Both the position numbers and the translations under genes were made by a program. A stretch of 64,000 nucleotides of DNA, from NCBI RefSeq assembly GCF_021556395.1, contig NZ_JAKGCS010000033.1, positions 186,001 through 250,000 on the forward strand. The letters run 5' to 3'. Positions within the stretch are counted from its first letter, which is position 1. Every line of letters starts with the position of its first letter. The stretch comes from Acuticoccus kalidii (GTDB lineage: Bacteria; Pseudomonadota; Alphaproteobacteria; Rhizobiales; Amorphaceae). Of this stretch, positions 1 through 8,164 are shown piece by piece. Below the pieces are notes generated by a model. That model worked only from the letters and a program-made list of their open reading frames with translations, was not told the origin of the DNA and did no database searches.

Positions 1-1895
1 GCGGTGATGCGCACGCGCTGCGCTATTCGCCGCTCGACCAGATCACGCGGGACAATGTCGGCCAGCTCGAACGCGCCTTCGTCTATCGCACCGGCGACAT
101 GCCGAGCGAGGCAGCCGCGGGCAAATACGCGCCGGAGACGACGCCGCTCAAGGTCGGCGATGCGCTCCTGATGTGTTCGGCGATGAACATCCTCATCTCG
201 ATCGATGCCGCCACCGGCGAGGAAAACTGGCGCTACGATCCGCAAGTCTCGGATGACGCGATCCCGTATTCCGCCTCCTGCCGTGGCGTCTCGATCTACA
301 CCGACCCGGACGCTGCGGCCGACGCGCCGTGTGCGACCCGCGTCATCGAGGCGACCCTCGATGCGCGTCTCGTCGCCGTCGACACCGCGACCGGCGAAGT
401 CTGCGCCGATTTCGGCGAGAATGGCGAGGTCGATCTCTGGGACGGGATCGGTGAGCGCGTTCCCGGCTGGTACGCCGTGACGGCGCCGCCCGCCATCGTG
501 CGCGGCATCGTCGTCACCGGCGCGCAGGTGAAGGACGGGCAGGCGGAGGATGCGCCCTCGGGTGTCGTCCGCGGCTATGACGCCGTGACGGGCGAACTCG
601 CATGGGCCTGGGATCTCGGCGCGCCCGAGGCGAACAAGGACGGCCCGCCCGAAGGCGAGACCTACACCCGCGGCACACCGAACATGTGGACCGCCGCCAC
701 CGGCGACGAAGAGCTCGGCTATGTCTATCTGCCGATGGGCAATTCGTCGGTCGACTATTATGGCAGCAACCGGAGCGAGCAGGAGAACGAGTATTCGACC
801 TCGCTCGTCGCGATCGACGTGACCACCGGCGATCCGGTCTGGACCTTCCAGACGGTGCACCGTGACGTGTGGGACTACGATCTCGGCAGTCAGGTCTCGC
901 TGATCGACTTCCCCGCCGATGACGGACCCGTGCCCGCCATCGTCCTGCCGTCCAAGCAGGGGGACATCTACATCCTCAATCGCGAGACCGGCGAAAGCCT
1001 CTTCCCGGTCGGCAGCATCGAGGCCCCGACGGTCGGCAGCGTCGAACCGGACTATCTGTCGGGCGAGCAGCCGGTGTCGGAGTATCACACGCTGCGCAAG
1101 GCGGACCTTACCGAGCGCGATATGTGGGGCTTCACGCCGATCGATCAGATGGTGTGCCGCATCCTCTTCAAACAGGCGAACTATGCCGGCTTCTTCACGC
1201 CGCCATCGACCGATCGCCCGTGGATCCAGTTCCCCGGCTATAATGGCGGGTCGGACTGGGGCTCCGTCGCGATCGACCCGGAGCGTGGCGTCATCATAGC
1301 GAACTACAATAATATCCCGAACCACAACCGGCTCCTGACGCGCGAGCAGGCCGACGAGCGCGGCTTGCGCCCGATCAACGAGCAATCGCCGGGCGAATCC
1401 GGTGGCTCGAACGCCGAGGGTGCTGGCGATCCGCAAGCGGGCTCCCCCTATGCGATCGACGTCAATGCCGGTTGGCGCGCGCCGGGCACGGGCGTTCCCT
1501 GCACCCGTCCGCCCTATGGCGGGATCCGCGCGATCGACCTCAAGACCGGCGAAACGCTGTGGGATACGCCCCTCGGCACCGCCCGTCGCAACGGGCCGTT
1601 CGGAATCCCGTCCTATCTGCCGTTCAAGATCGGCACGCCGAACAATGGCGGCTCGGTGGTGACGGCGGGCGGTCTCGTCTTCATCGCGGCGGCGACGGAC
1701 AATCTGTTCCGCGCGATCGACATCGAGACCGGCGAAACGGTGTGGGAGGACCTCCTTCCGGCCGGCGGGCAGGCGAATCCGATGGCCTATGAGGTCGACG
1801 GCCGCCAGTACATCCTGATCGCGCCGGGCGGGCACCACTTCATGGAAACCCCGATCGGCGACTATGTGATCGCCTACGCCTTGCCCCAAAACTGA
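1..1895 (+). CDS. gcd: PQQ-dependent glucose dehydrogenase-type quinoprotein, 3' part (5' end outside window)
   Basis: The reading frame is already open at base 3 (GDAHALRYSPLDQITRDNVG) and runs without a stop to TGA at 1893-1895, so this is the C-terminal part of a longer gene. Repeated propeller motifs of the kind ATGEENWRYDP, VTGELAWAWDLG, LKTGETLWDTPLG and IETGETVWEDLLP mark an eight-bladed PQQ beta-propeller. The stretches HRDVWDYDLGSQ, GGSDWGSVAIDP and GIPSYLPFKIGTPNNGGS are typical of membrane-bound glucose/quinate-type quinoprotein dehydrogenases, which oxidise sugars or polyols in the periplasm and pass electrons to ubiquinone. The N-terminal membrane anchor, if present, lies upstream. 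The exact substrate (glucose, quinate or another polyol) cannot be decided from this part. No PQQ biosynthesis genes are in the window. Confidence 0.85.
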   Translation, partial: GDAHALRYSPLDQITRDNVGQLERAFVYRTGDMPSEAAAGKYAPETTPLKVGDALLMCSAMNILISIDAATGEENWRYDPQVSDDAIPYSASCRGVSIYTDPDAAADAPCATRVIEATLDARLVAVDTATGEVCADFGENGEVDLWDGIGERVPGWYAVTAPPAIVRGIVVTGAQVKDGQAEDAPSGVVRGYDAVTGELAWAWDLGAPEANKDGPPEGETYTRGTPNMWTAATGDEELGYVYLPMGNSSVDYYGSNRSEQENEYSTSLVAIDVTTGDPVWTFQTVHRDVWDYDLGSQVSLIDFPADDGPVPAIVLPSKQGDIYILNRETGESLFPVGSIEAPTVGSVEPDYLSGEQPVSEYHTLRKADLTERDMWGFTPIDQMVCRILFKQANYAGFFTPPSTDRPWIQFPGYNGGSDWGSVAIDPERGVIIANYNNIPNHNRLLTREQADERGLRPINEQSPGESGGSNAEGAGDPQAGSPYAIDVNAGWRAPGTGVPCTRPPYGGIRAIDLKTGETLWDTPLGTARRNGPFGIPSYLPFKIGTPNNGGSVVTAGGLVFIAAATDNLFRAIDIETGETVWEDLLPAGGQANPMAYEVDGRQYILIAPGGHHFMETPIGDYVIAYALPQN

Positions 1896-1910
1896 GGGCT
1901 CCGACACGAT

Positions 1911-1937
1911 GCCGCCGCGCCGAGACGGTGCGGCGGC
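1911..1937 (+). terminator. Possible hairpin after gcd
   Basis: An 8-bp perfect stem (GCCGCCGC at 1911-1918 with GCGGCGGC at 1930-1937) begins 15 bases after the dehydrogenase stop. There is no following T-run, so it is at best a weak or Rho-assisted terminator. Confidence 0.3.
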
Positions 1938-2037
1938 GCTTCCGCCGAACAGGACATTCTTCAGGGATGGACAGGATCGACGGCGAAGTCGCATCCTCCC
2001 GCTTCGGCCGGCCAGACCGGCATCTCTGGAGAGCGAC

Positions 2038-2490
2038 ATGAACACCGCCGTGACGATCCGCCGACTGACGCCTCGTGACGAGGAGGATTGGCGGCAATTG
2101 TGGTCCGGCTATCTCGCCTTCTACGAGACGAGCCTTCCCCCCGTCATCTACGCCACCACCTTCGCGCGCCTCTTGGGCGACGATCCGATGGCCCCTCGCG
2201 CCTTCGTCGCCGAGGCGGACGACCGGCTCGTCGGCCTCGTGCATTATTTCTTTCATCCGCATTGCTGGCGGATCGAGCCGGTCTGTTATCTCCAGGATCT
2301 CTTTGCCGACGAGAGCGTGCGCGGCCAGGGCGTCGGCCGGGCGTTGATCGAGACGGTCTATCAGGCGGCCGACGAAGCGGGCGCGCCCTCGGTCTATTGG
2401 TTGACGCAGGAGTTCAACACGAACGCCCGCCAGCTTTACGACCGGATCGGCACGGTGACGCCGTTCATCAAATATCAGCGCCCTCACTGA
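2038..2490 (+). CDS. GNAT family N-acetyltransferase
   Basis: A 150-residue protein with the GNAT fold signature: an acetyl-CoA binding loop VRGQGVGRALIETV (motif A, R/Q-x-x-G-x-G/A) at about residues 98-111, preceded by the beta4 strand VCYLQDLFADE, and a C-terminal LYDRIG segment like the usual 'ARRLYEKLGF' motif B. I chose the ATG at 2038 because the protein begins MNTAVTIRRLTPRDE, the usual N-terminal strand of the family; the frame is open further upstream but that part is unlike any GNAT protein. It acetylates an unknown small molecule or peptide amine. It stands alone between the dehydrogenase and a convergent cardiolipin-synthase gene. Confidence 0.85.
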   Translation: MNTAVTIRRLTPRDEEDWRQLWSGYLAFYETSLPPVIYATTFARLLGDDPMAPRAFVAEADDRLVGLVHYFFHPHCWRIEPVCYLQDLFADESVRGQGVGRALIETVYQAADEAGAPSVYWLTQEFNTNARQLYDRIGTVTPFIKYQRPH

Positions 2491-2511
2491 GGGGCGCTGT
2501 CCCGGATTGCG

Positions 2512-3936
2512 TCAGAGAAGGGGGCCGAGAAGGCGCGCGGCGGGCGCAAGGATGCGGATCTTGCGCGGCCGGGCGGCGTGGGCCTCCTCGTCATAGGACT
2601 TCGAGCGGGCGATGTCGTTCTCGAGCATCGCCGCGACCTCCTCGTTGAAGGTCGGGTCGAACACGTAGACCATGTTCTCGAAGTTGAGCCGTAGCGAGCG
2701 GCTGTCGAGATTGACCGTGCCGATCCCTGCCGCCCAATCGTCGATCAGCACCGTCTTCTGGTGCATGAAACCCGGCTGATAGCGGTAGATCTTCGCCCCG
2801 GTGCGCAGGACGTCCTCGGCATAGGCGAAGGCGGCGTACCAGACGATCTTGTGATCGGGGATGTCTGGAATGATGATGCGCACATCGACGCCGCGCAGCG
2901 CCGCGACCCGCAACGCCGTCAAAACGTCGAGGTCGGGCACGAAATAGGGCGTCGCGATCCAAACCCGTTTCTGTGCCTCGGTGATGAGGTGGATGAGGCC
3001 GAGCGAGCAGGCGGGGAGGGCATCCGCCGGGCCGGTCGGGTAGAGGAGGATCGGTGAGGTCTGCCCCGCTTCACCCGGCTCCGGGTCGAGGAAGGGACGG
3101 TCGAGGGTGCCGCCCGTCCACACCCAGTCCTCGAAAAAGGTCGTCGTGGCGATTGCGGCCGCGGGGCCGGTCAGGCGGACCGCCGTGTCGCGCCAATCGG
3201 GAAACCATTGGCTGGGGCCGAGATACTCGTCCGCCAGGTTCGGCCCGCCGACGATTGCGACGCGCCCGTCCGCGGCGACGATCTTCCGGTGGTTGCGGAA
3301 GTTGATATAGAGGATGCGCGACATGCGCCGCCGCACGTCGAAGCTGCGCACCTCGACGCCGGCATCGCGTAGCGCGCGCCAATAGGCCGAGCCCGCATTG
3401 CGCGCGCCGATGCTGTCATGCAGGAGGCGGACGCGGACGCCCTCGCGCGCCCGCGCGATCAGCGCGTCGCGGAATTTGGTGCCGATCTTGTCGCTGCGCA
3501 TGATGTAGAACTGGATCGACAGATCCCGCTCCGCGCTCTCCACCACATCGAAAAAGTGCTTGAAGATTTCCGGCCCGTCGACGAGCAGTTCCGGCTTCGG
3601 CGAACGGGTGATCGGCGTCGGGCCGAGATCGGCGAGGAAGTCGAAACGCGGCGCGGTGTGGTCGTCCGGCACGAAGGCCTCGGGCGGGACGGCGACGAGC
3701 ATCGGCGGCAGCGCCTGGCTGCGCACATTCTGGAGCTGCATCGTCAGCGTGTTCGAGGCGGGCGGCCCGAAGAGGGCGTAGGCCGGCAGCGCGAGCCAGG
3801 GAAAGGCGATCAGCGAGACCGCCCAGGCGATGCCGCCCTCCGTGGTGTGCGCGTGATAGGCCGCGTGGAGGGCGCATAACGATCCGCTGATGTGCGCAAG
3901 CGGAACGACGAGGGCGATGAACGACTCGATGGACAT
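2512..3936 (-). CDS. cls: Cardiolipin synthase-like phospholipase D family protein
   Basis: A 474-residue protein with two hydrophobic N-terminal segments (about residues 5-22 and 37-58, ending PWLALPAYALFGPP as in Cls proteins) followed by two PLD domains. The HKD motifs appear as HRKIVAADGRVAIVGGPN (H216, K218) and HQKTVLIDDWAAGIGTVN (H392, K394). Cls-type enzymes condense two phosphatidylglycerols, or phosphatidylglycerol with another phospholipid, at the inner membrane. I chose the ATG at 3936 (MSIESFIALVVPL) because the upstream extension of the frame has no membrane-protein character and overlaps the preceding gene. It lies 7 bp after the stop of an EEP-family gene on the same strand, so the two are probably co-transcribed. 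Confidence 0.88.
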   Translation of the reverse strand: MSIESFIALVVPLAHISGSLCALHAAYHAHTTEGGIAWAVSLIAFPWLALPAYALFGPPASNTLTMQLQNVRSQALPPMLVAVPPEAFVPDDHTAPRFDFLADLGPTPITRSPKPELLVDGPEIFKHFFDVVESAERDLSIQFYIMRSDKIGTKFRDALIARAREGVRVRLLHDSIGARNAGSAYWRALRDAGVEVRSFDVRRRMSRILYINFRNHRKIVAADGRVAIVGGPNLADEYLGPSQWFPDWRDTAVRLTGPAAAIATTTFFEDWVWTGGTLDRPFLDPEPGEAGQTSPILLYPTGPADALPACSLGLIHLITEAQKRVWIATPYFVPDLDVLTALRVAALRGVDVRIIIPDIPDHKIVWYAAFAYAEDVLRTGAKIYRYQPGFMHQKTVLIDDWAAGIGTVNLDSRSLRLNFENMVYVFDPTFNEEVAAMLENDIARSKSYDEEAHAARPRKIRILAPAARLLGPLL

Positions 3937-3943
3937 GCGAAAC

Positions 3944-4645
3944 TCAGTCGGCGCTCGGCAGGACGATATCGGCCCAGAGCGGGAGGTGATCGGAGGCACG
4001 CCGGGCCGTCTGGCTGCGGTGAACGCCATGATCGAGGAAAGCGATGTCCGGGCTCGCTGCGATCCGGTCGAAGGCGGCGACGGGGCGGCTCGCATGATAG
4101 GTCGGTGCCGGGTTGGCGAAGACCAGTGATTTCGACAGGATCGCGATGCAGCCGGCCTGTGCGCGCCACTCGTTGAGGTCGCCCATGAAGATCGTCGGCC
4201 GGGCCGGGCGGGAGGACAGCATTTCGGCGATGAAGCGCGCCTGCGCCGTGCGTCGGTCGGGCGTCAATCCGAGATGGGTGCCGACGATGCGGACCGGCTG
4301 CCCGTCGATCCGGGCATCGACGAGGACGGCCCCGCGCGGCTCATAGGCCGGAAGGTCGGTCCGGTGGGTGTCCTCGATCTGGACGCGGGCGCTGAGGAGG
4401 ATCGCGTTGCCGTGCCAGCCGAGCCCGCCTTCGTGCATCGCGACGGAGGCGGGGCGCCAGCCTTCCTCCATCAGCGTCGTGTGCGACAGCGTGGTGATGC
4501 GTTGGCCGAAGCGCCGGTCGGCCTCTTGCAAAGCGACGATATCGGCGTCGAGCTCGTTGATGACGCGCAAGATCCGATCAGGCTGACGACGCCAGTCGAG
4601 GCCGACACATTTGCGAATATTATACGTCGCGACGCGAACGCGCAT
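3944..4645 (-). CDS. Endonuclease/exonuclease/phosphatase (EEP) family protein
   Basis: A 233-residue hydrolase of the EEP (DNase I-like) superfamily. It starts with the conserved strand MRVRVATYNIRKCVGLD, then VALQEADRRF (metal-binding Glu), GTHLGL, MGDLNEW (the catalytic D-x-N) and ends with the SDHLPLWADI histidine motif. Members cleave phosphodiester bonds in nucleic acids or phospholipids; no signal peptide is visible. It sits immediately upstream of the cardiolipin synthase-like gene in the same transcript, and downstream of a patatin phospholipase after a 100-bp gap. That arrangement makes a role in phospholipid metabolism more likely than DNA repair, but this is inference from context. 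Confidence 0.85.
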   Translation of the reverse strand: MRVRVATYNIRKCVGLDWRRQPDRILRVINELDADIVALQEADRRFGQRITTLSHTTLMEEGWRPASVAMHEGGLGWHGNAILLSARVQIEDTHRTDLPAYEPRGAVLVDARIDGQPVRIVGTHLGLTPDRRTAQARFIAEMLSSRPARPTIFMGDLNEWRAQAGCIAILSKSLVFANPAPTYHASRPVAAFDRIAASPDIAFLDHGVHRSQTARRASDHLPLWADIVLPSAD

Positions 4646-4745
4646 GGATGTCTTCCGATCGTCGCCGCCGTCAGCTCGGGGGCAGGGGATGAAGGCCGCA
4701 AGAGCCCTCCGAGATTATGGGAGCGCGCGGCGCGATATCGAGGGG

Positions 4746-5810
4746 TCAACACTCATTGAGGAGGACGTCGAGGTCGCTGGTCGCGCGCTTTCCGAGGTCT
4801 TCGCCATGGACGAACAGGAATTCGTCGGCGGCGCGATAGCCCTCGGTCTTCAGCATCGAGATGAAATCCCATTCGGCGTTGAGCTTCGAGGATGCGCCGA
4901 AATCGGCGAGATTGTCGCTCATGATCCGGTGCGGCCGCATCCGCGCCCAGCGTGCGCCTTCACCCGTTCCGGGATCGGCGGCCTGACGCATCAGCGCGAT
5001 CATCCGCAATTCCTTCATCAAGGGGGAGTTGAAGGAAATTTCGTTGAGGCGGTTCAGGATCTCGCTCGCCGAGCGCGGCGTCTTCTCCCGGACGCGGGGA
5101 TTGATCTGGACGAGGATCGTGTCGTCCGCATCGCTCTCGCGCACCAGCGGCGTGATGGTCGGATTGCCGGCAAAGCCGCCGTCCCAATAGGGTTCGCCGT
5201 CAATCTCGATCGCCTGGAACATCGTCGGAAGGCAGGCGGAGGCGAGGAGCACGTCCGGCGTGATCTCCGCATTGCGGAAGATGCGGCCGCGGCCGGTGTG
5301 GACGTTGGTCGCGGTGATGAAGAGCTTGATCGGCGCGGCGCGCAGCCGGTCGAAGTCGATGCAATCGTCGAGGATGCGGCGCATCGGGTTGAAGCCGAGC
5401 GGATTGAGGTCGTAGGGCGAGGCCATCCGCGTGAGGAGATCCACCACGACGTAAGCGGGGGAGGTGTCGAGCGTCCATCGGCCGAGCGCCCGGTCGATGG
5501 GGGAGCGCTGGAACGGGCTCGCCTCGGCCGCCCGCGCGACGCGCCGCCAGTAGGTTTCGAGGTTGGCGCGCGCGCCGGCCGCGCCGTCTTTCGCCCAGCC
5601 GTCGGCGAGGACGGCCGCGTTCATCGCCCCCGCCGAGGTGCCCGAGATCGCGTCGATGACGATCCACGTCTCCTCGAGCAGCCGGTCGAGGACGCCCCAG
5701 GTGAAGGCGCCGTGCGATCCGCCGCCTTGCAACGCGAGATCGATCCGCAATTGCGAACGCGATGCTTCCGCCGGCGCCGCGTCCGCTTCGGGAGTCATGG
5801 CTTGATCCAT
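4746..5810 (-). CDS. Patatin-like phospholipase family protein
   Basis: A 354-residue patatin-domain lipid acyl hydrolase. The oxyanion-hole glycine loop LALQGGGSHGAFTWGVL is at residues 26-41, the nucleophile elbow GTSAG at 57-61 (Ser59) and the catalytic-dyad aspartate in the DGG motif at 210-212. Bacterial patatins release fatty acids from phospholipids, or act as poly-hydroxybutyrate-associated or effector lipases. No signal peptide is visible, so it is probably cytoplasmic or membrane-peripheral. The start at 5810 gives an N-terminal tail of about 20 polar residues; the ATG four codons later is equally possible. It follows a LapA-like gene by 36 bp and precedes the EEP and PLD genes on the same strand. 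Confidence 0.88.
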   Translation of the reverse strand: MDQAMTPEADAAPAEASRSQLRIDLALQGGGSHGAFTWGVLDRLLEETWIVIDAISGTSAGAMNAAVLADGWAKDGAAGARANLETYWRRVARAAEASPFQRSPIDRALGRWTLDTSPAYVVVDLLTRMASPYDLNPLGFNPMRRILDDCIDFDRLRAAPIKLFITATNVHTGRGRIFRNAEITPDVLLASACLPTMFQAIEIDGEPYWDGGFAGNPTITPLVRESDADDTILVQINPRVREKTPRSASEILNRLNEISFNSPLMKELRMIALMRQAADPGTGEGARWARMRPHRIMSDNLADFGASSKLNAEWDFISMLKTEGYRAADEFLFVHGEDLGKRATSDLDVLLNEC

Positions 5811-5846
5811 CGCGTGTATCCGCTTTTGGAATGAGCGTCACATGGG

Positions 5847-6068
5847 TTAGTGAACGACCTTGGACTTGCTGTAGGAATATCGCAGAAATCCGTAAAGACT
5901 GCCCCCCGTGATCGCGCCGAGCACGTATGCGACGACGACGAGCAATGCGAGCGGCAGCGTGAAGCGCAGTCCGAGGAACGCCACCGTCACCGACGTGAAA
6001 TTCTGCAGCGCGAAGATCACGATGAGGACGACGAAGATGATGATCAGGGCGAGATAAAGGTATCGCAT
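5847..6068 (-). CDS. LapA domain-containing small inner-membrane protein
   Basis: A 73-residue protein, MRYLYLALIIIFVVLIVIF at its start, with two predicted membrane helices (about residues 2-22 and 38-58) separated by an FTSVTVAFLGLRFTLPLALL linker and followed by a short basic tail. This layout matches the LapA (DUF1049) family, whose E. coli member helps regulate LpxC and lipopolysaccharide assembly. I placed the start at 6068, where a strong GGAGG lies a few bases upstream; the longer frame to 6110 has no such site. It is first in a minus-strand run with phospholipase and cardiolipin synthase genes, consistent with an envelope-lipid role. Confidence 0.75.
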   Translation of the reverse strand: MRYLYLALIIIFVVLIVIFALQNFTSVTVAFLGLRFTLPLALLVVVAYVLGAITGGSLYGFLRYSYSKSKVVH

Positions 6069-6253
6069 CGGAAGCCTCCGTTCGGGATCTGAATTGCAGA
6101 TCGGATCCACCCGTGACGAGGGCGGGCGGCCGGGCGCAATGCGTCGACAATAGTGGCTCTCCGGGGCATCGGTCGAGCCGCCGCGATCGGATTTGAGGGA
6201 CGCCGCGCGGCCGGCCGTCCGAAGCGGAGGCGCGATGCGGCAGGGAGGGACGG

Positions 6254-7156
6254 TTGGAGCGCTTCGATATTCTCGGCCTGCAGGCCTTCGTGGGGGTCGC
6301 CGAGCAGGGCAGCTTTCGCCTCGCCGCCGAGCGCTTGAACCTATCGGCGACGGCGGTGAGCCGCCGGCTTCAGAAGCTCGAGGACACGCTCGGCGTCGTC
6401 CTCGTCAGCCGCACCACCCGGCTCGTGACGCTGACGCGCACCGGGGCGGAGTTCCTGCCGCGCGCGCAAGAGGTGCTGTCGAGCCTCGAAGGGGCGATCA
6501 GCGACCTGCGTGCGCAAAGCCATTTCGGCGCCGCCGACGTGCGGATCGCCTGCCTGCCGACCATCGCCGCGCAGCTCCTGCCGCGGATCATCGCCGAGTT
6601 CCCGGAAGACGCGGCGAACCGCGTTCAGATCACCGACCTGTCGGCGATGGAGATCCTCGAACGGGTGCGCGACAAGCGGGCCGATTTCGGCATCAGCTTC
6701 ATCGGCGCCGATCATTTCGACCTCATCATCGAGCCGCTTTTCTCCGAGCCTGTCGTCGCGCTGGTGCGGGCCGACCACCCCCTCGCCGCGAAGGGCACGA
6801 TCACCTGGCAGGGGCTCGAGGGGGAACGCCTCATCTCGATCGGCCAGCGCAGTGGCACGCGCCGGCTCATCCAGACGGCGCTCCAATCCCATTCGATCGC
6901 CCTCGACTGGGTCTATGACGTGCAACATCTCGCGACGGCGGTCAGCCTCGCCGCGGCGGGGGTGGGGATCGCCGTCCTGCCGGCGATCGCCGGGGAGATG
7001 GTGACGCCGCCGCTGACGCCGGTCGGGCTCACCGAACCGCGCGTGGAGCGGGCGATCGGCCTCATCCGGCGCAACGACATGCCGCTTTCGCCGCCCGCCC
7101 GGCTGATGCGCGAGATCGTCATGAAGCGGCTGAAGCGCGCCTCGGGCGGACGGTGA
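6254..7156 (+). CDS. LysR family transcriptional regulator
   Basis: A 300-residue LysR-type regulator. The N-terminal winged helix-turn-helix occupies about residues 6-65 (FVGVAEQGSFRLAAERLN, LSATAVSRRLQKLEDTLG, TRTGAEFL) and the inducer-binding domain runs from about 90 to 290. It begins with a TTG codon preceded by AGGGAGGGA, a good ribosome site; no ATG in this frame fits the family start. It is divergent from the LapA/patatin run and is followed in the same direction by a hydratase, a CoA-transferase and a tripartite tricarboxylate transporter. The natural inference is that it controls that organic-acid cluster, with an acid or CoA ester as co-inducer. Confidence 0.88.
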   Translation: MERFDILGLQAFVGVAEQGSFRLAAERLNLSATAVSRRLQKLEDTLGVVLVSRTTRLVTLTRTGAEFLPRAQEVLSSLEGAISDLRAQSHFGAADVRIACLPTIAAQLLPRIIAEFPEDAANRVQITDLSAMEILERVRDKRADFGISFIGADHFDLIIEPLFSEPVVALVRADHPLAAKGTITWQGLEGERLISIGQRSGTRRLIQTALQSHSIALDWVYDVQHLATAVSLAAAGVGIAVLPAIAGEMVTPPLTPVGLTEPRVERAIGLIRRNDMPLSPPARLMREIVMKRLKRASGGR

Positions 7157-7279
7157 TCGGTTGGTCGTCGATTGTTGCGCACCACGCAGCGAAAGCGCAG
7201 ATAATTGCATTGGAAGCAGCTCAGCATCGAGCGCTAGTCTCCTTTCAACGATACCAATGACGTGTTGGGAGACACCAAG

Positions 7280-8164
7280 GTGAATGCCTTCGACCGCATT
7301 TCCGCGGACGCATCGACATGGATCGGACGCGAGGAGATCGCGACGGACGAGGTCTCGGGCACCGAAGCGCGCCGCCTCGCCGCGACGCTGAACCTCGACC
7401 CGGCCCCTTTCGTCCCCGGCGCGACGCTGCCGATCGGTTGGCACGTGACGCTCTTTCCCCCGCTCGCGCCTTCCGCGCAGATCGGCCCGGACGGCCACCC
7501 GAAAAAGGGCGACTTCCTTCCCGATCTCGGCTTGCCGCGCCGCATGTTCGCCTCGCGCAAGCTGATCTTCCGGGGCGACCTCAAGATCGGCGAGCCCGTC
7601 CGCCGGGTCTCGCGCATCGCCGAAGTGACGCCGAAAATGGGCCGCACGGGCCTCCTCGCCTTCGTCACCGTGGTGCACGACATTCACGGCGAAGACGGCC
7701 GGATCGCCGTCACCGAGGAACAGAAGATCGTCTATCGCGAAGAGGCGGCTTCCGGCGCCAAGAAAGGCCCCGCCGAGGATCGGCCCGAGGGCGATTTCGA
7801 GTGGCAGCGCGAGGTGACGCCGTCGCCCGCGCTCCTCTTCCGGTATTCCGCGATCACCTTCAACGCGCACCGCATCCACTATGACGGCGACTATACGCGC
7901 GAGGAGGAAGGCTATCCCGAGCGCGTCGTGAATGGCGGGCTGACGGCCATTCTCGGACTGACGATGATCGCCGAGAAACACCCCGCGCCGCTCGCCGAAT
8001 TCGCCGTGCGCAACCGTCGCCCGCTCTTCGTCAACCGCAAGGTGACGCTGATGGCGCGGCGCACCGGCGAAAACGAGACGGGCGAGACCGGCGAGTTCTG
8101 CGCCGTCGACGCCGACGGCTTCATCGCGGCCACCGCCGATCTCGTCTGGACGCGCCCCTCGTGA
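7280..8164 (+). CDS. FAS1-like/MaoC-type hydratase (mesaconyl-CoA hydratase-like)
   Basis: A 294-residue protein with the double-hotdog layout of the FAS1-like dehydratase/MaoC family: an N-terminal hotdog with GWHVTLFPPLAP and RRMFASRKLIFRGDLKIGEP, and a C-terminal one with LLFRYSAITFNAHRIHYD, where the N-A-H-x-I-H-Y motif supplies the hydratase histidine. This pattern is shared by mesaconyl-C4-CoA hydratase and 3-methylfumaryl-CoA hydratase. The start is taken at the GTG at 7280, 8-9 bases after GGGAG; a GTG at 7262 is an alternative. Its last bases overlap the start of a class III CoA-transferase (GTG inside CTCGTGAG), implying translational coupling: the CoA ester made by the transferase is probably hydrated by this enzyme. 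Confidence 0.78.
   Translation: MNAFDRISADASTWIGREEIATDEVSGTEARRLAATLNLDPAPFVPGATLPIGWHVTLFPPLAPSAQIGPDGHPKKGDFLPDLGLPRRMFASRKLIFRGDLKIGEPVRRVSRIAEVTPKMGRTGLLAFVTVVHDIHGEDGRIAVTEEQKIVYREEAASGAKKGPAEDRPEGDFEWQREVTPSPALLFRYSAITFNAHRIHYDGDYTREEEGYPERVVNGGLTAILGLTMIAEKHPAPLAEFAVRNRRPLFVNRKVTLMARRTGENETGETGEFCAVDADGFIAATADLVWTRPS

Noticed and set aside
6341-7981. A 546-residue minus-strand frame across the LysR and hydratase genes
   Set aside because: It crosses two genes with intact family motifs and a plausible intergenic promoter; no domain seen.
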